Below, one piece after another: positions 1 to 9,122 of a stretch of 13,799 bases of DNA. Origin of the DNA: an uncultured Pseudomonadota bacterium (GTDB lineage: Bacteria; Pseudomonadota; Gammaproteobacteria; Burkholderiales; Eutrophovitaceae); NCBI GenBank assembly GCA_913057845.1, contig CAJXPC010000013.1, positions 1-13,799 of the forward strand, read 5' to 3'. Every line of letters begins with the position of its first letter. Position 1 is the first letter of the stretch. The notes beneath the pieces are model-generated. The model did no database searches. It had not been told where the DNA came from and saw only the letters and a program-made list of their open reading frames with translations. The translations under genes and the position numbers were made by a program.

Positions 1-30
1 TCGGCAGCGTCAGATGTGTATAAGAGACAG
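1..30 (+). other. Nextera (Tn5) sequencing adapter, left end
   Basis: Bases 12-30 are the 19-bp Tn5 mosaic end AGATGTGTATAAGAGACAG. They are preceded by the end of the Nextera read-1 primer arm (the first three bases of the usual arm are missing). This is untrimmed library adapter, not native DNA. Native sequence starts at 31. Confidence 0.98.
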
Positions 31-178
31 CCATAATCCAGCGTCATCCGTGTTTGATGCGACTCTAACGAAGGTTTCGGAGGGCACGCTGGTTAAAGTG
101 TGTTCTTGGTACGATAATGAGTGGGGATTTTCTAACAGAATGCTTGATACGACCGTGGCATTGATGTCTGCAGCGTAA
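31..178 (+). CDS. gap: Glyceraldehyde-3-phosphate dehydrogenase, C-terminal fragment (5' end missing)
   Basis: This is the last 48 codons of GAPDH, which reversibly oxidises and phosphorylates glyceraldehyde-3-phosphate to 1,3-bisphosphoglycerate in the cytosol. The frame with codons starting at 32 reads [10 protein letters not shown], then [20 protein letters not shown], and stops at TAA 176-178. The [12 protein letters not shown] block is a hallmark of the GAPDH C-terminus. About 85% of the gene, including the NAD-binding domain and the catalytic Cys, lies upstream of the contig end, so its cofactor type (Gap versus Epd-like) cannot be decided here. It is followed by a terminator-like hairpin and then by pgk, the next enzyme in the pathway. 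The truncation is an assembly edge, not a biological break. Confidence 0.93.
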
Positions 179-195
179 AAGTTTTAACTTTCTTG

Positions 196-231
196 ATGGG
201 GCGTGGCTTAAGTATGCCCCATTGTTTTTTT
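196..231 (+). terminator. Intrinsic terminator-like hairpin after gap
   Basis: ATGGGGC (196-202) pairs perfectly with GCCCCAT (216-222), extended inwards by G-T and T-A pairs. A TTG and a run of seven T (225-231) follow. It lies 17 bases after the gap stop and ends 18 bases before the pgk ATG, so it would reduce read-through from gap into pgk. It also shows that the pgk reading frame should not be extended upstream of 250. Confidence 0.75.
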
Positions 232-249
232 GTCACTGAAAACGAAATT

Positions 250-1437
250 ATGAAGTTTAAAACCTTGGATGAAGTGGATCTTTTGGGTAAGCGTGTTCTT
301 ATTCGATCTGATTTAAATGTTCCATTTAACGAGAATCATCAGATATCGGATGAAACACGAATTGTAGCGTCACTGCCTGCGATCCAACGAGCGATGGCTT
401 CTGGAGCTGCGGTTATGGTTGTATCTCACCTTGGCCGACCCAAGGCGGGGACATTTCAAGAGGAGTTCTCTCTCGCCCCTGTTGCAAAACGTTTATCGGA
501 ATTGTTAGGCTCAAACGTACCCCTTATTAAAGATTGGACATCTGGAGTAACCGTTGCGTTGGGACAGGTCGTATTATTAGAAAATTGTCGAATGAATTTG
601 GGAGAGACCGAGAATGACGAGGTGCTTTCTCGAAAAATGGCTAAATTGTGTGATGTTTTTGTTAACGATGCTTTTGGCGCGGCGCATAGAGCGCACGCGT
701 CCACACATGGCATCGCGCTACATGTCGAAACGGCATGTGCTGGACCATTAATAGTCCGGGAGATTAAAGCGCTAAGTCAAGCGCTCGCGTCACCGGCGAG
801 GCCGCTAGTCGCGATTGTTGGGGGCTCTAAAGTGTCGACGAAACTTACTGTACTCTTGGCGTTAGCGAAGAAAGTAGACCATCTGATTCTAGGAGGAGGC
901 ATAGCGAATACATTTTTATTCGCGAAAGGCAAAAATATAGGTGCTTCACTAGCAGAAAAAGATCTAGCTGAAGAAGCAAGAGCCGTCACAGAGCAGATTG
1001 AGTTAAGGGGTGGGAAAATACCGTTGCCAAAAGACGTAGTTTGCGCGACTGCATTTCATCAAGATGCTGTTGCAACCAGAAAGCACGTTGATGATTTGAA
1101 TGATAATGATTTGATCCTTGATTTTGGGTCTGAGACCATGGGTGAGATTGTAAGCATAATAAAAGAGGCTGGGACGATCGTTTGGAACGGGCCATTAGGG
1201 GTTTTTGAATTTGATCAGTTTTCAGAGGGTACTAGAGTGTTGTCGAACGCCGTCAGTCAGTCAGCGGCCTTTTCTATCGCTGGCGGGGGGGACACGATAG
1301 CAGCGGTCACTAAATTTGGGGTGACTGATGAAATCGACTATATTTCAACTGCTGGGGGTGCTTTTTTAGAGTTCCTGGAGGGGAAAGCCTTGCCGGCGCT
1401 AGACGTACTTGAACAAAGAGCGCTCAAGATAACATAA
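250..1437 (+). CDS. pgk: Phosphoglycerate kinase
   Basis: This cytosolic kinase transfers phosphate between 1,3-bisphosphoglycerate and ADP, giving 3-phosphoglycerate and ATP in glycolysis and the reverse in gluconeogenesis. With the ATG at 250 it is 395 aa, the usual bacterial length. The start [19 protein letters not shown] matches the family N-terminus. Visible motifs are RSDLNVP (19-25) and SHLGRPK (59-65) of the substrate-binding N-domain, GGSKVSTK (191-198), the WNGPLGVFE loop (312-320) and the glycine-rich nucleotide loop GGGDT (345-349). An open frame continues upstream to a TTG at 193, but that stretch is the terminator hairpin and adds 19 unrelated residues. No strong Shine-Dalgarno precedes 250. 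It lies between gap and fba with hairpins on both sides, suggesting that transcript levels are partly uncoupled. Confidence 0.97.
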   Translation: MKFKTLDEVDLLGKRVLIRSDLNVPFNENHQISDETRIVASLPAIQRAMASGAAVMVVSHLGRPKAGTFQEEFSLAPVAKRLSELLGSNVPLIKDWTSGVTVALGQVVLLENCRMNLGETENDEVLSRKMAKLCDVFVNDAFGAAHRAHASTHGIALHVETACAGPLIVREIKALSQALASPARPLVAIVGGSKVSTKLTVLLALAKKVDHLILGGGIANTFLFAKGKNIGASLAEKDLAEEARAVTEQIELRGGKIPLPKDVVCATAFHQDAVATRKHVDDLNDNDLILDFGSETMGEIVSIIKEAGTIVWNGPLGVFEFDQFSEGTRVLSNAVSQSAAFSIAGGGDTIAAVTKFGVTDEIDYISTAGGAFLEFLEGKALPALDVLEQRALKIT

Positions 1438-1441
1438 GAAT

Positions 1442-1476
1442 GTCAGGGCTCATGAAGGCCCGACGCTAATTTTTTT
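1442..1476 (+). terminator. Intrinsic terminator-like hairpin after pgk
   Basis: GTC-A-GGGC (1442-1449) pairs with GCCC-GAC (1458-1464) through a one-base bulge, closing a short loop. A run of seven T follows at 1470-1476. It begins 5 bases after the pgk stop and ends 17 bases before the fba ATG. Confidence 0.75.
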
Positions 1477-1493
1477 AATAGAGGACTTTATAT

Positions 1494-2537
1494 ATGGCTT
1501 TAGTTTCTATGAGACAACTGCTTGATCATGCGGCCGAGAATAATTACGGAGTACCGGCCTTTAATGTAAATAACCTTGAACAAGTTCAAGCGATAATGGA
1601 GGCTGCGGCTGAAACTTCAAGTCCGGTTATCATGCAAGCCTCTGCTGGAGCAAGGCAATATGCGGGTGAACCTTTTCTTCGGCACCTTATTTTAGCGGCT
1701 ATCGAGCAGTATCCAGATATTCCCATTGTTATGCATCAAGATCATGGTGCGTCCCCGGCAGTCTGCCAACGCTCCATTCGATCAGGATTTTCAAGCGTGA
1801 TGATGGATGGCTCTTTAGAGGAGGATGCGAAAACACCGGCTTCTTATGAATATAACGTGGCTGTTACCAAGCATGTTGTGGACATGGCGCACGCTGTGGG
1901 TGTCTCAGTTGAAGGCGAGCTGGGTTGCTTAGGATCCCTCGAAACGATGCAGGCGGATAAAGAGGATGGCTCTGGCGCGGAGGGAACGTTGACGAGAGAA
2001 ATGTTGTTGACTGATCCAGAGCAGGCTGCCGACTTTGTTGCGAAAACAGGAGTAGATGCACTCGCCATCGCAATTGGCACATCACATGGCGCCTATAAAT
2101 TTACGCGAAAACCAACGGGAGATATTCTGGCTATTGACCGCATTCGAGCGATACATGCCAAGATTCCTAATACGCACCTTGTGATGCACGGCTCGTCGAG
2201 CGTTCCACAGGAATGGCTGCAGATAATTCGAGAGCACGGCGGCGAGATGAAAGAAACGTATGGTGTACCCTTGGAGGAGATCCAAGAGGGTATTAAACAT
2301 GGTGTTCGTAAGATTAATATTGATACTGATATTCGTTTGGCCATGACTGGTGCTATTAGGCGAGCGTTTGATCTTAATAAGGGTGAGTTTGACCCAAGGA
2401 AGTATCTCAAGCCGGCGAAAGAAGCGGCCAAGTCTATTTGTAAATTACGATTTGAGGCTTTCGGCACAGCAGGAAATTCGGGAAAAATTAAACCGACACC
2501 ATTGGATGACATTGCGATGATTTACGAAAATTCTTGA
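1494..2537 (+). CDS. fba: Class II fructose-bisphosphate aldolase
   Basis: This Zn-dependent aldolase cleaves fructose-1,6-bisphosphate to dihydroxyacetone phosphate and glyceraldehyde-3-phosphate, and runs in reverse in gluconeogenesis and the Calvin cycle. At 347 aa it fits the class IIB/CbbA-type subgroup found in many Proteobacteria. Visible elements are HQDHG (81-85, catalytic Asp83 and Zn ligand His84), [10 protein letters not shown] (106-115), EGELG (140-144), GTSHGAYK with His198, MHGSS with His232, and NIDTD (275-279), which binds the substrate phosphate. The start is well supported: GAGGA at 1481-1485 lies 8 bases before the ATG. It follows pgk with a terminator-like hairpin between, and purE begins 44 bases downstream with no clear terminator, so fba and the pur genes may share a transcript. 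Confidence 0.97.
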   Translation: MALVSMRQLLDHAAENNYGVPAFNVNNLEQVQAIMEAAAETSSPVIMQASAGARQYAGEPFLRHLILAAIEQYPDIPIVMHQDHGASPAVCQRSIRSGFSSVMMDGSLEEDAKTPASYEYNVAVTKHVVDMAHAVGVSVEGELGCLGSLETMQADKEDGSGAEGTLTREMLLTDPEQAADFVAKTGVDALAIAIGTSHGAYKFTRKPTGDILAIDRIRAIHAKIPNTHLVMHGSSSVPQEWLQIIREHGGEMKETYGVPLEEIQEGIKHGVRKINIDTDIRLAMTGAIRRAFDLNKGEFDPRKYLKPAKEAAKSICKLRFEAFGTAGNSGKIKPTPLDDIAMIYENS

Positions 2538-2581
2538 GCAAAAAGATCCCGGACCATGCAGCATTAATTAGAAGTTAATTT

Positions 2582-3100
2582 ATGAGCAAATCTCGTAAAA
2601 GCATTAAGCCACTCGTAGGAATAATTATGGGTAGTGAAAGCGATTGGACCGTTATGAAATGCGCCTCTGAGAGTCTAGACTCTTTTGGCGTGAGTTATGA
2701 AACGTGTGTTATATCGGCGCATAGAACGCCTGATGAGATGTTTCAATACGCCGAAAACGCAGAAAGTCGCGGGATTCAAATTATCATCGCCGGAGCCGGC
2801 GGTTCTGCACATCTCCCTGGAATGGTGGCATCAAAAACCATATTGCCCGTATTGGGTGTTCCCGTGACAACCAAATCTATGAATGGCCTTGATTCGCTTC
2901 TTTCAATAGTACAGATGCCTAAAGGTATACCGGTGGCTACCTTTGCTGTGGGCGAAGCCGGCGCGGCCAATGCGGCTCTTTTTGCGGTTGCCTTACTGGC
3001 GATACACGATGATGGTTTGAGCGGTAAGCTTAATTTGTTTCGCAAGCGCCAGCGGGCAAAAGTGAAGGCAATGAAGTTACCCACCAAATCATTAAAGTAA
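2582..3100 (+). CDS. purE: 5-(carboxyamino)imidazole ribonucleotide mutase (PurE, class I)
   Basis: PurE moves the carboxylate of N5-CAIR to C4, giving CAIR in de novo purine synthesis, and works with PurK. The 172-aa protein has the class I signature: GSESDW (17-22), SAHRTP (45-50, containing the catalytic His), the glycine-rich [12 protein letters not shown] (70-81) and [14 protein letters not shown] (111-124). The basic C-terminal tail after about residue 150 ([12 protein letters not shown]) is slightly longer than in many homologues. The ATG at 2582 is preceded by only a weak GAAG. The stop overlaps the purK start by one base (TAATG), which implies translational coupling. The presence of PurK beside it supports the two-step bacterial route over the class II AIR carboxylase route. 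Confidence 0.96.
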   Translation: MSKSRKSIKPLVGIIMGSESDWTVMKCASESLDSFGVSYETCVISAHRTPDEMFQYAENAESRGIQIIIAGAGGSAHLPGMVASKTILPVLGVPVTTKSMNGLDSLLSIVQMPKGIPVATFAVGEAGAANAALFAVALLAIHDDGLSGKLNLFRKRQRAKVKAMKLPTKSLK

Positions 3101-4230
3101 TGGTTCAGCCAGGATCTTGGTTAGGAATCCTCGGGGGTGGACAGCTTGCCAGAATGTTTACGATGGCGGCGCAAACCATGGGTTACCGAGTTGCCGTATT
3201 AGATCCCGATCAGTCTAGTCCAGGGGGTCGTGTCGCAGAGAGGCACATACAAGCTAATTATGATGACTTAGATGCGCTTAGCGAATTAGCACGAGTCACT
3301 TTGGCGGTGACTACGGAGTTTGAAAATGTTCCAGCCGACAGCCTTCGGTTTCTTGATAACTTAGTTTCAGTAAGTCCTAATGCGGAAGCTGTTGAGATTG
3401 CGCAGGATCGTATTCGGGAGAAAACTTTTCTTCATAATCATGGTTTTCGGGTTGCGCCGCATGCTGTAATTACCCATGCGGACGACTTTAATCATTTTCC
3501 TCACAACATAAGTTTTCCAGGAATTTTGAAGGTTAGTCGTTTTGGTTATGACGGCAAAGGTCAGCTGTTAGTTAACAATTTATCCGAGCTGAAAATCGGG
3601 TTTGAAAAACTCGGAGGCGTGCCTTGTGTATTTGAACAATTTTTACCGCTCCATTCAGAGGTGTCGGTTATTGTTGCTCGTGATCACACAGGTGACACAG
3701 CAGTTTTCCCCGTCGCAGAAAACCAGCACAGCGGAGGCATATTAGATGTAACGATTGCTCCAGCACGAGCTGCTGAACAGATCGTTTCCATGGCAGAACA
3801 GCTAGCCATATCGTTAGCCGAGGCGCTGCAATATAACGGGATACTGTGTGTGGAGTTTTTTATTTTGAATGACGGTGCTTTAGTTATAAATGAAATCGCG
3901 CCACGGCCACATAATAGTGGACACTATACGATGGACGCTTGTAGTGTTTCCCAGTTCGAACAACAAGTTCGTGTAACGAGTGGATTACCTTTAGTGAGGC
4001 CGAGACAATATACCCCAGCCGTGATGGTTAATCTCCTGGGAGATTTGTGGCGAAACGGCGAGCCTAATTGGCATCGCGTTTTGCAAGATGATCGCGTTAA
4101 ACTCCATCTATATGGCAAAGAGGATCCTAGGCCAGGACGTAAAATGGGACATTTAACGGTCGTTGATTCGGATCTTGATCGCGCGCTGTTGCTGTCTCAG
4201 GAGATTAAGCAAATATTGCGGCAGGAGTGA
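3100..4230 (+). CDS. purK: 5-(carboxyamino)imidazole ribonucleotide synthase (PurK)
   Basis: This ATP-grasp enzyme uses ATP and bicarbonate to convert AIR to N5-CAIR, the substrate of PurE. The 376-aa length is typical. The N-terminus [11 protein letters not shown] (9-19) is the family's AIR-binding glycine loop. The ATP-grasp domain follows, with [49 protein letters not shown], and the metal/ATP-site segment [19 protein letters not shown] near the C-terminal third. Its ATG overlaps the purE TAA by one base, and its TGA overlaps the purC ATG in the same way (TGATG). The three genes are therefore very likely co-translated. Confidence 0.96.
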   Translation: MVQPGSWLGILGGGQLARMFTMAAQTMGYRVAVLDPDQSSPGGRVAERHIQANYDDLDALSELARVTLAVTTEFENVPADSLRFLDNLVSVSPNAEAVEIAQDRIREKTFLHNHGFRVAPHAVITHADDFNHFPHNISFPGILKVSRFGYDGKGQLLVNNLSELKIGFEKLGGVPCVFEQFLPLHSEVSVIVARDHTGDTAVFPVAENQHSGGILDVTIAPARAAEQIVSMAEQLAISLAEALQYNGILCVEFFILNDGALVINEIAPRPHNSGHYTMDACSVSQFEQQVRVTSGLPLVRPRQYTPAVMVNLLGDLWRNGEPNWHRVLQDDRVKLHLYGKEDPRPGRKMGHLTVVDSDLDRALLLSQEIKQILRQE

Positions 4231-5120
4231 TGGTGAATAATAGAAATATAGTTTTTGAGACACAAATTAACTCTTTAGAATTTCTCTATCGCGGGAAAGT
4301 TAGAGACATTTATAAAATTGACGACGAGCGTCTCTTAGTTGTTCAAACAGATCGACTCTCAGCGTTTGATGTGGTGTTGCCCGACCCAATACCAGGTAAG
4401 GGTTGTTTATTAACCGAATTATCTGTGTTTTGGTTTCAAAAACTATCGCATCTTATTCCCAACCATTGGTTAGACCATTCACCTAAAGAATTTTTAACTG
4501 ACGGTGAGTTTGAACAAGTTGACGGTCGCGCTATGGTCGTGCGCCGACTGAAGCCACTCCCAGTGGAGGCAATTGTTCGTGGTTATTTAGCGGGATCTGG
4601 CTGGAAGGAATATCGAAATACGGGGAGTATTTGCGGTATTGTTCTGCCTCCCAACCTTCAACAGGCGCAGCAATTGCCGCAGACTATTTTTACGCCATCG
4701 ACGAAGGCTGATCTTGGCGATCATGATGAAAATATAGCGTTTGAATCAGTCGTGAAAAAAATAGGACAAAATTACGCCAGTAGAATCCGGGAGGTGTCAT
4801 GTAAGCTATACGAAGAGGCGGCAACTTACGCTCTTGAGAGAGGAATCATTATTGCAGATACGAAATTTGAATTTGGAACTGATTCGGATGGAGAACTTTA
4901 CCTTATTGATGAAGCGTTGACCTCAGACTCTTCAAGATTCTGGCCGCAGGACAAATACGCTATTGGAGCGAGCCCACCATCTTTTGATAAGCAATTTGTT
5001 CGCGATTGGCTTGAATCAACGGGTTGGGACAAGCAGTCGCCCCCGCCTTGTTTGCCAGATGATATTGCCCAAAAAACGTCCGATAAGTACAAAGAAGCTT
5101 TAATGTTACTGACGCAATGA
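4230..5120 (+). CDS. purC: Phosphoribosylaminoimidazole-succinocarboxamide synthase (SAICAR synthetase), long form
   Basis: PurC couples CAIR and aspartate using ATP to form SAICAR, the step after PurE/PurK. The 296-aa product is the longer ADE1-like form, not the roughly 240-aa E. coli type. Motifs are YRGKVRDIY (20-28), [10 protein letters not shown] (41-50), PGKG (55-58), [20 protein letters not shown] (103-122) and [13 protein letters not shown] (157-169). Start choice is uncertain: GTG 4227, ATG 4230 and GTG 4233 are consecutive in frame. I chose the ATG because it makes a one-base TGATG overlap with purK. However, GGAG at 4224-4227 is unusually close to it and would suit GTG 4233 better. 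The C-terminus is intact, with a TGA at 5118-5120. Confidence 0.95.
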   Translation: MVNNRNIVFETQINSLEFLYRGKVRDIYKIDDERLLVVQTDRLSAFDVVLPDPIPGKGCLLTELSVFWFQKLSHLIPNHWLDHSPKEFLTDGEFEQVDGRAMVVRRLKPLPVEAIVRGYLAGSGWKEYRNTGSICGIVLPPNLQQAQQLPQTIFTPSTKADLGDHDENIAFESVVKKIGQNYASRIREVSCKLYEEAATYALERGIIIADTKFEFGTDSDGELYLIDEALTSDSSRFWPQDKYAIGASPPSFDKQFVRDWLESTGWDKQSPPPCLPDDIAQKTSDKYKEALMLLTQ

Positions 5121-5130
5121 GTCTTTTTAA

Positions 5131-5136
5131 GAGGGG
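5131..5136 (+). promoter_or_regulatory. Ribosome binding site deciding the TTG start of the Sua5-type gene
   Basis: GAGGGG lies 3 bases before TTG 5140. No in-frame ATG gives a complete YrdC domain, so this site and the family N-terminus together fix the TTG start. Confidence 0.6.
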
Positions 5137-5139
5137 ACT

Positions 5140-6105
5140 TTGAGTAAAAGGATTACCAAGAGTATCAAGGAGGCAGGGCGTTTGCTGAAGGATGGACAAT
5201 TGGTGGCCTTTCCAACGGAGACTGTATACGGCCTGGGTGCTGATGCCCTAAACCCCTTAGCGGTCAAGCGTGTTTATGAGGCCAAGTCCCGGCCACTTGA
5301 CCACCCCTTGATCATTCACATTGGGTTTGAGAGCCTTTTGGATGAATTCGCTATACATATTCCTCGCGTAGCTCGAGACTTAGTTGCCCGTTTTTGGCCT
5401 GGACCATTAACCCTTGTTTTGGAAGCCTCCGATAAAGTTCCCCGCATTGTCACGGGTGGTCAGGATACAGTCGCAATTAGGTTCCCAAGTCATCCTGTCG
5501 CCATCGACCTGTTAAAAGAATTTGGAGGAGGTATTGTTGGCCCCTCAGCGAATAAATTTGGTCGGCTGTCTCCAACTAGGGCGGAAGATGTTGATCGAGA
5601 TTTTGGGCCGGAGGTTAGTCTGATTCTCGACGGAGGACCCTGTGCCGTGGGTATAGAGTCGACCATTATCGGATTCGATGGGGAGTCACCGGTCATGTTA
5701 AGGCCCGGAATGATTGATAGAGAGAGCGTCTCTAAAGAGATTTCTGGGAATGTTTTGAGCGCTGGATTTAACTTGCCAAGAGTTCCTGGGACCTTGCCAT
5801 CACACTATGCGCCAAGAACCAAATTAAGGCTTCTTGGGGCGGAGGAAATTAGGCGATACTTAGAACAAAATGCGGGATCACATGCACTAGCCTTGCTAAC
5901 GTTTCAAAAATCGTTTGGGGCGAGCCATAATATAACGGCAATAATTGCGTCTCAAGAACCTAATGATTACGCTAAAAATTTATATCAACGATTGAGAGAA
6001 TTAGATAGTTGTGGCGCCGAGTTAATCATCGTTGAAGCAGTGCCAGAAATGAGCCCGTGGGATGGAATCCGAGATCGGCTTACTCGCGCGGCTCATTTGG
6101 CCTAA
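5140..6105 (+). CDS. tsaC: L-threonylcarbamoyladenylate synthase, Sua5 type
   Basis: The enzyme makes threonylcarbamoyl-AMP from threonine, bicarbonate and ATP for the t6A37 modification of ANN-decoding tRNAs. The 321-aa protein is the two-domain Sua5 form. A YrdC/TsaC domain covers about residues 1-200, with FPTETVYGLGADA (24-36), KSRPLDHPL (49-57), WPGPLT (85-90), GPSAN (133-137) and the SPT motif (143-145). It is followed by the HYAPRT linker (221-226) and a C-terminal Sua5 domain. Translation starts at a TTG. It sits 19 bases after purC and is probably co-transcribed with it, a grouping common in Betaproteobacteria. Its last four bases overlap the 3' end of the convergent aminotransferase gene, leaving no room for a terminator between the two. 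Confidence 0.93.
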   Translation: MSKRITKSIKEAGRLLKDGQLVAFPTETVYGLGADALNPLAVKRVYEAKSRPLDHPLIIHIGFESLLDEFAIHIPRVARDLVARFWPGPLTLVLEASDKVPRIVTGGQDTVAIRFPSHPVAIDLLKEFGGGIVGPSANKFGRLSPTRAEDVDRDFGPEVSLILDGGPCAVGIESTIIGFDGESPVMLRPGMIDRESVSKEISGNVLSAGFNLPRVPGTLPSHYAPRTKLRLLGAEEIRRYLEQNAGSHALALLTFQKSFGASHNITAIIASQEPNDYAKNLYQRLRELDSCGAELIIVEAVPEMSPWDGIRDRLTRAAHLA

Positions 6106-7277
6106 TCAAAGCGCATCAGATAATCAAGGGCTTTAGAAACCCCCCCCTTATTGAAAGGGATAGCACAGAGCGCGAGGCCCATTTCAACGCCAGACAAAGT
6201 ACCAGCTAACGATAAATCGTTTAGGTCCCCCAAGTGACCAATTCGAAAAACTTGATCGTTAAATTTACCCAGACCGGTGCCGAGAGACATATCAAATTTA
6301 TCAAGGATTTTTTGTCTCAGTTGGTTCGCACTTGCTCCGGACGGCGTCATCACGGCGGTAAGTGTATTACTGGAAGCGGCGGGATCGCGACACACTGTTT
6401 CAAGTCCCCAGTGTGCAACCGCTGCTCTTGTTGCGGCCGCATGACGAGCGTGCCTGCCGAAAACAGTGTCGAGTCCTATTTCATCCAAAATAATTTTTAG
6501 AGACTCTTGTAAACCAAAAATTAAGCTTGTTGCTGGCGTATAAGGAAAAAACCCTTTCTCGTTATGAAGCAACATGTCGCCCCATTCCCAATAACCACGG
6601 TTGTATTGAGACTCAGCATGAAGCGTTAGTGCGCGAGCACTGACAGCATTAAAAGACAGGCCCGGGGGTAGCATCAACCCCTTCTGTGACCCACCAATAG
6701 CCACATCCACGCGCCACGCATCGTGTTGATAGTCGATGGATGCTAGGGAGGAAATGGTGTCAACCAACAAAAGTGCTTGATGTTTGGCGTCGTCGATGGC
6801 ATTTCTTACTGCCAGTATGTCGGAGGTTACCCCGGTCGACGTTTCATTATGAACGACACAAACTGCCTTGATGCGTTGAGTTGAGTCGTTTATAAGGTAG
6901 TCATAGATACGAGACGGGTCAACTGCGGTACGCCAATCAGATTCAATGACTTTTACATCAAACCCCAGTTTAGTTGCGAGGCGCTTCCATTGAGCCGCAA
7001 AGTATCCGGTTTCGTATACAAGGATGGAGTCCCCAGCATTTAATACATTGGTCAGGCCCGCCTCCCAGGCTCCGGTGCCAGAAGCGGGAAACATAAATAC
7101 GGGTTGATTTGTTTGGAATACGCGCTGGAGATTAGATAAAACTTCTAGTCCAAGCTCACCAAATTCCTCACTTCGATGATCAATCGTTGGTTTAGAGATT
7201 GCGGCGAGCACTCGGTCAGGAACATTGGTTGGACCTGGGATGTGTAAAAAGTGTCTACCAGGACGATGAGTGGGCAT
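6102..7277 (-). CDS. Class V PLP aminotransferase, serine-glyoxylate/alanine-glyoxylate type
   Basis: This is a fold-type I, PLP-dependent aminotransferase of 391 aa. The N-terminus RPGRHFLHIPGPTNVPDRVL (5-24) is diagnostic of the serine-glyoxylate/alanine-glyoxylate branch, which commonly moves the amino group of serine or alanine to glyoxylate (giving glycine and hydroxypyruvate or pyruvate). PLP contacts are visible: SGTGA (66-70), HNETSTG (143-149), VDTISS with Asp173, and GGSQKGLMLPPG with the Schiff-base Lys199. Specificity within the family is not readable, so no gene symbol is given; sgaA/spt-like genes are the nearest concept. It lies 96 bases downstream of the dehydratase on the same strand and is probably co-transcribed with it. 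A G8 run in the coding strand (6140-6147) lies 12 codons before the stop. Confidence 0.9.
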   Translation of the reverse strand: MPTHRPGRHFLHIPGPTNVPDRVLAAISKPTIDHRSEEFGELGLEVLSNLQRVFQTNQPVFMFPASGTGAWEAGLTNVLNAGDSILVYETGYFAAQWKRLATKLGFDVKVIESDWRTAVDPSRIYDYLINDSTQRIKAVCVVHNETSTGVTSDILAVRNAIDDAKHQALLLVDTISSLASIDYQHDAWRVDVAIGGSQKGLMLPPGLSFNAVSARALTLHAESQYNRGYWEWGDMLLHNEKGFFPYTPATSLIFGLQESLKIILDEIGLDTVFGRHARHAAATRAAVAHWGLETVCRDPAASSNTLTAVMTPSGASANQLRQKILDKFDMSLGTGLGKFNDQVFRIGHLGDLNDLSLAGTLSGVEMGLALCAIPFNKGGVSKALDYLMRFD

Positions 7278-7285
7278 ATGCAGTT

Positions 7286-7295
7286 ACCGATCGGT
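7286..7295. repeat. 10-bp perfect palindrome upstream of the aminotransferase start
   Basis: ACCGATCGGT is a perfect palindrome 8 bases upstream of the minus-strand ATG (7277), where a Shine-Dalgarno would normally sit. No good Shine-Dalgarno is visible there. It could be an operator half or could be chance. Confidence 0.35.
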
Positions 7296-7373
7296 CAAAT
7301 AGTCGTGAGGGAGAATGCACTCCAGAAAGTTTTTGCGATTAATTTGAAAATAAAATTTTAAGTAAAACTTCGC

Positions 7374-9107
7374 TTAGTGGATTTCAGGATCATCGGTCGC
7401 CGCATCACTACTTAAAAAGTCGAAATCGCAACCTTCGTGTGCCTGCTGAACATGCTCTGTAAATAGTTGACCATAACCCCGCTTAAATTTTCTGATTTTA
7501 GGGGACCATGTTTGTCGTCGTGCTTCCATTTCTTCGTCTGATATTAAAACATTGATTTCACGGTTTGTAACATTTAGCTCAATTACATCGCCAGTTTTGA
7601 CGAGTGCGAGTGGTCCGCCGACCCATGATTCGGGGGATACGTGAAGGACGCATGTCCCGTAGCTCGTGCCGCTCATCCGAGCATCGGATATTCGAACCAT
7701 ATCCCTGACTCCTTTTTGAACAAGTTTTTTGGGGATTGGCAACATCCCCCATTCTGGCATGCCGGGGCCCCCTTGAGGACCCGAATTTCGGAGAACAAGA
7801 ATGGAGCTTTCGTCCACATCCAGGTCTGGATCATCTAATTGCCGCTCCATGTCGTTGTAATCATCGAAAACTATTGCTTTGCCGCGGTGATTGAGTAGCG
7901 CCGGAGTTGCCGCGGAGGTTTTGATGACTGCCCCGTTGGGAGCAAGATTGCCTTTCAAAATAATTAAACCGCCTTCAGCAAGTATCGGCTGCCCTAGGGG
8001 TTTGATAACCTCATGATTAAATATCTTAAAACGTTCAATATTCTCTCCCAAGGATTTTCCCGTGCAAGTTAAGGCGTCGCAATGCAGTAAGGGCCGCATT
8101 TCTTGAAGTAGAGCCGCCAACCCGCCTGCGTAGTGAAAGTCCTCCATGAGGTACTCCCCTGATGGGCGCATATTGACTAAATACGGTGTACTTTTTCCAA
8201 GTTGTTCAAAGAGCTCGAGAGGCATGCTAAACCCGGCTCGTTTAGCAATTGCTATCAGGTGAATAAGCGCATTGGTAGAGCCGCCGAGGGCCATTAACAC
8301 ACGAACAGCATTTTCAATTGATGGCCATGTCAAAATATCCTTAGGCGTGAGATCCTCCCAAACCATATCCACGATTCGGCGACCTGAGTCTGATGCCATC
8401 CTCGGATGATTTGAATCTGGAGCCGGAATTGTTGATGCATTGGGCAGCGAAAACCCTAACGTTTCCACGATGCTAGTCATGGTCGCTGCGGTTCCCATGG
8501 TCATACATGTGCCGACCGAGCGGGCGATACCCTCCTCGATATCTTGCCAATCGTCCTCGGTGATATTCCCAGCTCTCAGTTCGTCCCAGTACTTCCAGAC
8601 ATCAGATCCAGACCCCAGCGTTTTGCCGTGCCAGTTTCCTCGAAGCATGGGGCCGGCAGGCACAAATATACTAGGCAGCCCCATACTTAAGGCGCCCATC
8701 AGCAAGCCTGGTGGAGTTTTGTCGCAGCCGCCCATAAGAACACACCCATCAATCGGGTACGATCGCAAGATTTCCTCAACCTCCATGGAAAGTAAGTTGC
8801 GATACATCATAGTTGTTGGTTTTTGATAAACCTCAGCTAACGACATCACTGGTATCTCAACGGGGAATCCTCCCGCCTGCCACACTCCTCGCTTTACGTC
8901 TTGTGCTCTCTCTCGAAAATGGGAATGACAGTGACTCAGCTCACTCCAAGTATTTAGGATCCCAATAACGGGCTTGCCCTCGTAGTCTTTCCGACTGAAA
9001 CCCATTTGTAGGGTTCGGGATCGATGCCCAAAAGCGCGCAGGCTTTGTGGGCCGAACCATCGATGAGAGCGAAGTTCAGAGCTTTTTTTTCTTTTATTGT
9101 TCAGCAT
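7374..9107 (-). CDS. IlvD/EDD-family [2Fe-2S] dehydratase, sugar-acid (arabinonate dehydratase-like) type
   Basis: The family removes water from 2,3-dihydroxy acids to give 2-oxo-3-deoxy acids, using an Fe-S cluster and Mg2+. At 577 aa with an LRSHRWFG start and a C-terminal region of HVQQAHEGCDFDFL type, it resembles the L-arabinonate dehydratase branch more than housekeeping IlvD. All three expected cluster cysteines are present: Cys60 (SELSHCHSHFRE), Cys128 (GGCDKTPPG, with Lys130 as the probable carboxylated Mg ligand) and Cys201 (VGTCMTMGTAATM). The catalytic serine is in SDARMSGT (Ser479). Substrate could be an aldonate, but smaller dihydroxy acids are possible. It is the first gene of the minus-strand unit, divergent from larA, and a candidate promoter lies immediately upstream. 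Confidence 0.9.
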   Translation of the reverse strand: MLNNKRKKSSELRSHRWFGPQSLRAFGHRSRTLQMGFSRKDYEGKPVIGILNTWSELSHCHSHFRERAQDVKRGVWQAGGFPVEIPVMSLAEVYQKPTTMMYRNLLSMEVEEILRSYPIDGCVLMGGCDKTPPGLLMGALSMGLPSIFVPAGPMLRGNWHGKTLGSGSDVWKYWDELRAGNITEDDWQDIEEGIARSVGTCMTMGTAATMTSIVETLGFSLPNASTIPAPDSNHPRMASDSGRRIVDMVWEDLTPKDILTWPSIENAVRVLMALGGSTNALIHLIAIAKRAGFSMPLELFEQLGKSTPYLVNMRPSGEYLMEDFHYAGGLAALLQEMRPLLHCDALTCTGKSLGENIERFKIFNHEVIKPLGQPILAEGGLIILKGNLAPNGAVIKTSAATPALLNHRGKAIVFDDYNDMERQLDDPDLDVDESSILVLRNSGPQGGPGMPEWGMLPIPKKLVQKGVRDMVRISDARMSGTSYGTCVLHVSPESWVGGPLALVKTGDVIELNVTNREINVLISDEEMEARRQTWSPKIRKFKRGYGQLFTEHVQQAHEGCDFDFLSSDAATDDPEIH

Positions 9108-9122
9108 TCTTCTATACGACGC

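Noticed and set aside
193..249. Upstream extension of pgk to TTG 193 or ATG 196
   Set aside because: The extra 19 residues are encoded by the gap terminator hairpin and its T-run, and have no resemblance to Pgk N-termini. ATG 250 gives the family start and length.
2093..2512. 139-codon antisense open frame within fba
   Set aside because: It lies wholly opposite a well-supported gene, has no recognisable domain and no independent start signals.
7327..7370. AAGTTTT...AAAACTT inverted repeat between the dehydratase and the aminotransferase
   Set aside because: AT-only stem with a long loop in an AT-rich spacer; too weak to call a terminator.
8440..8826. 128-codon open frame opposite the dehydratase
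   Set aside because: It lies opposite conserved Fe-S motif codons and no family is recognised; shadow frame.
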